Shown in pieces: positions 57,865 through 64,000 of a DNA stretch of 64,000 bases (the first letter of the stretch is position 1; each line of letters begins with the position of its first letter). The notes below the pieces were generated by a model, which saw only the letters and a list, made by a program, of their open reading frames with translations, searched no databases and was not told the origin of the DNA. Position numbers and translations under genes: made by a program. The DNA is from Biscogniauxia marginata. Lineage: Eukaryota > Ascomycota > Sordariomycetes > Xylariales > Xylariaceae. The DNA lies in the NCBI GenBank assembly GCA_022695795.1, contig MU404076.1, forward strand, positions 409,296-473,295. The letters are read 5' to 3'.

Positions 57865-59922
57865 TCATCTGCCCCTTCCACGGCCCCGATCTCTACCCCG
57901 ATCTCGGCCCCGACCCCGGGAACCTCCTCGGCCCCCTCGGCCAGCTCTGTTGATCGGAGGTCTAGCGTCCCCACCTGTACCGAACGTCCGTGGGCGCGGA
58001 GGCAAAGATCCTGGCGGCGCAGACGGTAAGGAGCTTCGAGAACCATTGGGCAAAGGCGGAGGTGGACCAGGGGGAAGAGGCGGTTGCCAAGATGATCCTC
58101 CGTTTCTGCCTTGAGATACAGATCCTATGTTGCTCGCTATCCTGATTTCCCCACGGGTTCTCGGTTTATCAACGGGAGAGTGAATCAACTCCTCTTCGGA
58201 CTCATCGCTCGAAACGAAATGGGTATGGATCTTCCTTGTCGCTCGGCCACGGAGGAAAGCCGGTGACGCCCCATTTTCCCCTTGATTTAAGTCGATTCCT
58301 ACCCAACCAACAGCAGTTTCTTGGCTTTCTGGATCAATGTAAAGTTCCCGGTTTGCTTGAGACCACGTTGTCGGACCAGTCATCTTGCGCCCCCTGCCTG
58401 GAAGTCCACACTCTGGACCATAGTGGTTCTCAGCACCACAATTGTAGCAAAAACTTGGGATACTCTTGACCTTCTTCCTGATTGCCTCCAGGGGGTTGTA
58501 GCTCCGCCATATTTCAGAGCAATCATTATCTACGTGGCCAGCGCCGCAAATAGCACAACCGTCTAGCTCATCTAGAGACAAAGCCAGCTTTTCCTGGCAT
58601 GTCTCCAGAGTATGGCCAAGCTGACGACATTTCGTACATCTCTGTCTTGTTGGGCAGCCAAAAGGATTGTGGCTTGTACTGTTGCAAAAGCGACAATTAT
58701 TTTGAGGACACTCCTGGGCACGGTGTCCTACCGCAGAACATGATAAACAGTACTGTGACGGGTCTTCGGCACTCGGAAAGTATTTTCGTTGCTGTCGACT
58801 CTCTTCGCCTGATGACTCTTCTAAAGAAAGAGAGTGGGCATTGTCACCATTCGGAAAATAGTTAGCTTCATTATTCTCATCTCTATCAGCAGCGGCGGGG
58901 TCCTGCTTGGTGACCCCTGCCTTGAGCTTCTCTCGAGCTTCTGAAATTATATCATCAACCTTCTGCTTGGACAGGGACGACATAGCCTCTTGAGCCGCGA
59001 CCCTAGCTGCATTCATCTGTTTTTTTGTACCTTGCAGATAACCCATTTTCCGAGTCAGATAGATTTCAAAGCCAGCGCGCACGACTTTATGGCTTAAACG
59101 TTCAATCTTTTCAAGGTTTGCCTCTAGTAAAATCAAGACCCAGGGCTTTAGCCTCTGTAGCCAAAACGGCTGCTCCTGGGATTCACCATCGGCCGTGTTA
59201 ATTTCTAAAGCCGTCTTGAGAGGAAAGTTCCATGTGAGGTTGCTCGCCTCAAAGGTCTCAACTGGGTCGAAAGACTGAGCCTTATCTTTCCGTTTTGTAT
59301 TTGTAGGAACCTCTGGCTGCGTGGGATTACTGCTAGGCACCTGGGGTCCCTGACTAAGCCCTTCTTCGTGAGCTGAAGATACGGGCGAGGGAGATGTAGA
59401 TTCCACAGTGGCAGGGGCTTTTGTAGGGAAAGGGGTAGCAAGACCTTCGCCAAATGAAGTTCGCAATCCCAGACTGACAATGTGATTCCAATAGCGAGGC
59501 ACTGGTTTCTGGTCTTTAATTGCTGCAGGGAGTGGTTCGGTTGGTTCCCGCGGCTCTTCCAGCCCTTCAGCCTCTAACATAGTGCCATCAACGTCACCAT
59601 CCCGTGAAGATCTGTGCACTGCGTCGTCGAGCGGATATGGAGATTGATGAAGCGATTCAACAGGACCGGCTAGTGGACTCGACTCCATTATCTCGCCGTC
59701 GTCCAGGTCGTCTGAGTCGCTAGCGCTACCATGGCGGTCTCTTTTCAGCTTCTTTGGGGCTGGCGTCGAGTCGACCTCCTGGTTACTCTCATCGCCAGTG
59801 GGCGTCAGACCTTTGAGCTCTTCACCATAATCGCGTGTTCGCTTCTGGCCAGCAGGGCTTGCGGTAACATTAGGCTCACCTTGACCGATGGTCGGGTCCG
59901 AGATGCTGGTGGTCTGATCCAT
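57865..59922 (-). CDS. Air1/Air2-like zinc-knuckle protein (TRAMP complex RNA-binding subunit)
   Basis: Intronless, 685 residues. Five CCHC zinc knuckles lie in tandem at residues 392-405, 410-423, 429-442, 456-468 and 492-505. IWRSY at 471-475 lies in the linker between knuckles 4 and 5 and matches the IWRxY motif known to bind the poly(A) polymerase Trf4 in yeast Air proteins. This supports a TRAMP role: adding short A-tails to aberrant nuclear RNA for exosome decay. Residues 1-380 are acidic and disordered with a helical stretch (about 260-340), and the C-terminus is Pro-rich then RGG/RGR-rich (about 655-685), longer than in yeast and a likely arginine-methylation target. It is divergent from ORM. 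Confidence 0.9.
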   Translation of the reverse strand: MDQTTSISDPTIGQGEPNVTASPAGQKRTRDYGEELKGLTPTGDESNQEVDSTPAPKKLKRDRHGSASDSDDLDDGEIMESSPLAGPVESLHQSPYPLDDAVHRSSRDGDVDGTMLEAEGLEEPREPTEPLPAAIKDQKPVPRYWNHIVSLGLRTSFGEGLATPFPTKAPATVESTSPSPVSSAHEEGLSQGPQVPSSNPTQPEVPTNTKRKDKAQSFDPVETFEASNLTWNFPLKTALEINTADGESQEQPFWLQRLKPWVLILLEANLEKIERLSHKVVRAGFEIYLTRKMGYLQGTKKQMNAARVAAQEAMSSLSKQKVDDIISEAREKLKAGVTKQDPAAADRDENNEANYFPNGDNAHSLSLEESSGEESRQQRKYFPSAEDPSQYCLSCSAVGHRAQECPQNNCRFCNSTSHNPFGCPTRQRCTKCRQLGHTLETCQEKLALSLDELDGCAICGAGHVDNDCSEIWRSYNPLEAIRKKVKSIPSFCYNCGAENHYGPECGLPGRGRKMTGPTTWSQANRELYIDPESQETAVGWVGIDLNQGENGASPAFLRGRATRKIHTHFVSSDESEEELIHSPVDKPRTRGEIRIASNIGSVSQGRNGGSSWQPPLPPGPPPPLPNGSRSSLPSAPPGSLPPRPRTFGTGGDARPPINRAGRGGRGGSRGRGRDRGRDRGRGRGR

Positions 59923-61440
59923 GACCTGAACTGTTACGAGCTTGGGGGGATAGTGACGTGTTATGATGTGATATCAACGCCGATGCTCGTCGTGATGAAA
60001 AATGCGACTCGATCGAGAAAGATGGCGAAGTTGAATTTGCCACACACGGCTTTTGTTTATCATCGGCAGGTGTGAGAGCGGACCATGATGACTCGTGCTT
60101 ATGAAGGCCCGAAGGTATTCTTTATTTCATATCTCGAAGAACGACTTGTTCGGATGTTGCGCTAGGGACCGTTGGGTACCTGCTCTTGGGGATTGGTTGG
60201 ATTTGGGGGGTTGATATTGCGGTTCTTTTAGAATTTTATTTATCATTTTCTTCGATTGTAGGTGCTTGAAGAGAAAAGATCGGAGCTCGGTGCTTAGCAG
60301 TAATATTGTTGACATGAGCTTCGTATCGGTAAATCTCTGGAGAAACTCGAACATCCCGCCTAGGTGCATACTACCTATAACTACCTACGTAGGTAGATAA
60401 ATAATTATGTATCTACATAGGTAAATAACCGGTATGTAGTCGGATGTAAGTAATTCCCCCTTTTTAGTTTTACTTGTCTTTATTATTAAGTAGGTATTTA
60501 ATATATTATATTATTTCATTATAATATTAATAAAAACCTACCTACTTACCAAGATATTAAATGAATATAATTTAGATATAGGTAGTATTTAATGTTGCAT
60601 CATATTGCTTTACCGAGAGACTTTCAAGTAAAAGCAAAGATCGGAGTTAGTGTAAAGGGAGGACCCCTAAAACAGCCAAGATGTCCAGAATGGTCGGCGT
60701 AAAATCACGAGCCAGGTGGCCAAATTTGGCAAGCTCCTATTCTCTGGCCTGCACCCCCTGTCCACCAGCTGTCCGGGCCTGGCTGCAGCTTGTCCATTTC
60801 ACCGTTGCAACGTGCTAGCTGCGACTTCATCTTCCCGATGATGATCGCTGCTAGCTGTACATCCATTCTACACTACCTGTTACACTACGTGGACTTGCTT
60901 GCCTTCCGAGCTTCACCACCTTCCAACGTCTCTGTAATTCCTGCCATCCCCTCCCCTCCGCTCCCCTTGTCGCCAATAGCCACTCTTAGTCTTTTGCGGG
61001 AGGTGATCTTGAAGCTTAACGACCAGCCGCAATTCCCCTTTGCGCCTTCGTGACATCCCGTCACCATCTCCGATCTCTCTACCAACACCACCAACACCAC
61101 CACCAGTACCACTATTACCACTATTACCGCCGCCGATGCCATTGCAGCATCTTTTTAATTAACATTTCCTGCCCCTGGCATTTCTGGCATTCTTTGGTAT
61201 ATTTGAATTAATTCTACAGTACTCTATTCTACGCCGTTCTGCTCGCCTCCCCTTTCCTCCTGCTCTTGGTATTGGAGGTCAGACACAGCCGCATATGCAG
61301 CCGCATACGCAGCCGGCGTTGTAACCACATAGCATCCCCGGCCAGACCTGTCCCGAGTCCAGACCAGTCGTCATCCCAACTCGATCCCCGCACGTCGCCA
61401 TTCACGCATCCGCGATACAGAGCCGGCGCGCGCCACGTGG
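59923..61440. promoter_or_regulatory. Divergent intergenic region, Air-like gene / ORM
   Basis: 1.5 kb with promoters of both genes. AT-rich with TACCTACGTAGGTAGA and CTACCTAC words around 60370-60600, then a CCA/ACC trinucleotide tract at 61083-61130 close to the ORM start. The short frames here look like shadows. Confidence 0.5.
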
Positions 61441-62253
61441 ATGACTGTCACATCCGAAAAACGAGCTTCACCCTCGACCTCGCCCGCCAATACCGTCAAA
61501 GTGTCTTCCCCAATACTCCTCCCCCGCACCGTCTCTTACGACGTCGGTACCAATCCTCCACGACGAGGTAGTACCTATCGAAACATGGGTGATCAGAAGT
61601 CTACTCGGAGAAGAAGGTCTAGTAGCATCCTTCAGATATACCAGGAGCCTCAGGAGCCCATAGAGCAGCTGAGCGACCAGTCTGCCCTCCCGAATCTCAA
61701 TGCGAATTGGGTCAACGCCAAAGGTATGTTGGTCTGCGTGTCAGGACGAGTCCCTTGCTAGCATACTGATGAAATTCGCACCGACACAGGGGCGTGGACT
61801 ATCCACATTGTTTTGATCGTCGCTCTTAAGATCCTCTGGGATGTCATCCCAGGCGTCTCCCAAGAAACCTCTTGGACCTTGACCAACATCTCGTACATGT
61901 TCGGCTCGTACATCATGTTCCACTGGGTCCGTGGCGTTCCGTTCGACTTCAACAGCGGGGCCTACGACAATCTGAATATGTGGGAGCAAATCGACGATGG
62001 AGCGCAATATACCCCGGCCAAGAAATTCTTGCTCAGCGTACCCATTGTCTTGTTCCTCCTGAGCACGCACTATACCCACTACGACCTCACTTACTTCACC
62101 ATCAACTTTCTGGCTGTTCTGGGAGTGGTCATACCGAAGCTACCCTTCGTGCGTTTTCCCGACACGTCTCCTTGTGGCATATTCACCCGACTAACAGGAC
62201 TACAGAGTCACCGCATGAGAGTTGGCCTATTCTCCGGTGTGCCCGAAGACTGA
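61441..62253 (+). CDS. ORM1/ORM2 (ORMDL) regulator of serine palmitoyltransferase
   Basis: An ER membrane protein that senses sphingolipid level and restrains serine palmitoyltransferase in the SPOTS complex. Exons 61441-61723, 61790-62148 and 62206-62253 (introns 66 and 57 nt) give 229 residues. A Ser-rich N-terminal tail (about 1-85, with RRRRSSSI) resembles the Ypk1-phosphorylated tail of yeast Orm proteins. LNANWVNAK/GAWTIHI is rebuilt by splicing; four membrane segments follow, with VIPGVSQETSWTLTNISYM, FHWVRGVPFDFNSGAYDNLNMWEQID, KKFLLSVPIVLFLLSTHYT and FTINFLAVLGVVIPKLPF. The last exon encodes SHRMRVGLFSGVPED. Confidence 0.96.
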
Positions 62254-63149
62254 GGAAGACAGGCGGCAGCATAAGACACAAATCGCATTGGCGTTCGGAA
62301 GGGGGTTGTCAATTTCGCTAGCACAACTAGTTGTTGCTAAAGAGTGGTACATAAAAGCAGGCTACATGGAGCGATTATACAGGCCAAGCATTCATCATAG
62401 GGATATAGGCAGTTAGGAGGGAAAACAAAAGTGTCATATTTCAGAAACCATCTCCTTGCCCTCGTTGTGTCCGCGGGTGGTTTTTTCTTCTCTCTCTTGG
62501 TTTCTTTCATTTGACCCCCCTGACCCCCCAATTCCCCCCTTTTCTCTGATATGCGCTTTTTAGTAAGAATCTACGAAGACCTTATACTCAACCAGCAACT
62601 AGCCTCCCAACATGCTTGTTAAGATACCGGCTATCGTTCTCCCTGTCTACAGTCGCCCAATATCTCGCCGTCAATGACAAGCATACCGGGACGATCTACT
62701 CGATCTACTCGATCTAAAATATGCGCAATATTCTATCTATCTTCTCGACCAACTCGGCGAGTGAATTATCATTGGATATTCCCCGGTTGGGCTTGTGACT
62801 TACAGATCCAGATTGCTAATCTACTCCTTAGGCTGAGCAGGTACTGTACGTACTAAAACCTTGATCACGTTCAACGCTTGATTGACTTTGCTGGATCATC
62901 GCTCTAGCAACTACCGGTTGTCAACTACAAGGCCGGTCACGCTCTTGTTTACGCCGTCATCCGAAAATCTTGCTCTCCTCCACCAATATTTTTTGTTTAT
63001 ATCTATCGCCCAAGATGGACGTTCACTTGGATCGTTCCCGTGTTCTTCATCACCTTCGTGTTACACACATCTTGTCCCTCGTTAACCCAACCAAACCCGA
63101 GTCAGTCGTTTATACCTCTACATCGTGAGGTTCATAGCGTGACTTCAAT
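62254..63149. other. Intergenic, no gene seen
   Basis: 896 bp: ORM 3' end and upstream region of the mucin-like gene. A CGATCTACT tandem triplicate lies at 62692-62716. Confidence 0.5.
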
Positions 63150-64000
63150 ATGAAGGCCACTAACGCCATCCTCTTGGCCATTGTTGGTCTCACCCAGGCC
63201 TTCCCAAGGGGCCATGTGCTCAGGCAAAGTCCCGAATCTCCTAGCGAGATCGAACATGCTCAGGGGGGTATTAAACATAAACCTACTTACACTATAATCA
63301 CCATAACTACTCCATGTGTAACAGCCACCGCTACCACTACTACCAAAAAGACACATCATCATACCACCAAGACACATCATCATACTACTAAGCATTGGAC
63401 TACAACTACGACTACTACGCCGAAAACTATAAACACGATTACTACGTGGACGACCAACACGCCAACGAGCAGCACGTTAACGAGCAGCCCAACGATCAGC
63501 ACCTGGACAACCAGCAGCCCAACTATCAGCACCTGGACAACCAGCACACCAACGACCAGCACTAGTAGTCCATCAATAACCAGCACCTCAATAACTAGCA
63601 CGCAAACGGGCAGCACATCAACTAGCAGCCCAACGACCAGCACGTCGACGACTAGCCTAACAAGCAGCACGTCGACAAGTACGTCGATCAGCCCAACAAC
63701 CAGCCCATCGACTAGCACGTCAGCGACCAGCTCAACGAGTAGCACGTCAACGGCCAGCACGTCGATAACCAGCCCAACGATTAGCACACCCACGATCACC
63801 ACACCCACGATAACTACACCCACGATAACTACACCCACGATAACTACACCCACGATAACTACACCCACGATAACTACACCCACGATAACTACACCCACGA
63901 TAACTACACCCACGATAACTACACCCACGATAACTACACCCACGATCACTACACCCACGATAACTACACCCACGATAACTACACCCACGATAACTACACC
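63150..64000 (+). CDS. Secreted Ser/Thr-rich mucin-like protein, 5' part only
   Basis: ATG at 63150; the frame stays open to the window end (283 codons seen). Residues 1-18 form a signal peptide (MKATNAILLAIVGLTQAF), followed by a short pro-region with LRQSPESPSEIEHAQGG. A Thr-rich block has two KTHHHTT copies and one Cys (residue 57). From about residue 95 the chain is almost only Thr, Ser and Pro, typical of heavily O-mannosylated wall proteins or adhesins. It enters the TPTIT pentapeptide array at residue 213. The C-terminus, where a GPI site or an enzymatic or adhesive domain might sit, is outside the window. Confidence 0.8.
   Translation, partial: MKATNAILLAIVGLTQAFPRGHVLRQSPESPSEIEHAQGGIKHKPTYTIITITTPCVTATATTTTKKTHHHTTKTHHHTTKHWTTTTTTTPKTINTITTWTTNTPTSSTLTSSPTISTWTTSSPTISTWTTSTPTTSTSSPSITSTSITSTQTGSTSTSSPTTSTSTTSLTSSTSTSTSISPTTSPSTSTSATSSTSSTSTASTSITSPTISTPTITTPTITTPTITTPTITTPTITTPTITTPTITTPTITTPTITTPTITTPTITTPTITTPTITTPTITT
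63786..64000 (+). repeat. 15-bp coding minisatellite, at least 14 copies
   Basis: Unit ACACCCACGATAACT, in frame, encoding TPTIT. The array starts at 63786 and runs past the window end; a few units have ATCACC or ATCACT. Period 15 keeps the frame when copies are gained or lost. Confidence 0.95.

Noticed and set aside
60885..61142. Minus-strand hydrophobic frame rich in Val/Leu
   Set aside because: Shadow of a CCA/ACC trinucleotide tract upstream of ORM; no signal of selection.
63380..63988. Minus-strand 202-codon frame rich in GVVIV
   Set aside because: Antisense shadow of the TPTIT minisatellite and Ser/Thr-rich gene.

Overview
The window is nuclear DNA of a filamentous ascomycete, most likely a sordariomycete. 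The genes carry short 5' GT...AG 3' introns (55-144 nt), and their products belong to families typical of Pezizomycotina. An AT-rich block of about 10 kb is packed with point-mutated retroelements in the style of repeat-induced point mutation (RIP). Intergenic DNA is long and rich in TAGGTAGG/CCTACCTA words. No tRNA, rRNA or CRISPR signal was found by eye. A genus cannot be named from sequence alone.

Left arm (1-18 kb), housekeeping genes: the 3' end of geranylgeranyl diphosphate synthase; an unlisted 48-residue single-pass membrane microprotein; a PEX24/28/29-type peroxin; exosome cap subunit RRP4; an ALDH3 fatty aldehyde dehydrogenase (HFD1-like); ribosomal protein eL22; a mitochondrial carrier; and a 1358-residue disordered protein that I rebuilt from two reading frames joined by a 67-nt intron. 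It carries four copies of a short F[IL]R..PP-type motif.

Middle (18-37 kb): about 7 kb with no recognisable gene, then a 10-N assembly gap inside G/C homopolymers. After that comes an AT-rich island (about 26.0-36.6 kb) that can be read in layers. An outer element has long terminal inverted repeats and a 17-bp minisatellite. Inserted in it are a solo LTR (TSD TAATG) and a complete but RIP-killed chromodomain Ty3/gypsy element (TSD AATAA). Beside it is a second, unrelated solo LTR of 204 bp (TSD ATAAA).

Accessory region (36.8-49.6 kb): an 85-residue Cys/His-rich protein, a decayed zinc-less MDR oxidoreductase, a short-chain dehydrogenase, an MBOAT wax-synthase-like acyltransferase, a 79-residue secreted Cys peptide with a KR site, a class-I glutamine-synthetase-like ligase, an MFS anion:cation symporter flanked by two AT-rich scars, and an antibiotic-biosynthesis-monooxygenase (ABM) domain protein. 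This looks like a small metabolic or accessory cluster with no PKS, NRPS or terpene cyclase in view. Joint function is inference.

Right arm: about 6.8 kb without a recognisable gene, then a 2EXR-type protein, an Air1/2-like TRAMP zinc-knuckle protein, an ORM1/2 sphingolipid regulator, and the start of a mucin-like secreted protein that runs off the window in a 15-bp (TPTIT) minisatellite. RRP4 and the Air-like protein both belong to nuclear RNA surveillance, but they lie 52 kb apart and I see no reason to call this a cluster.
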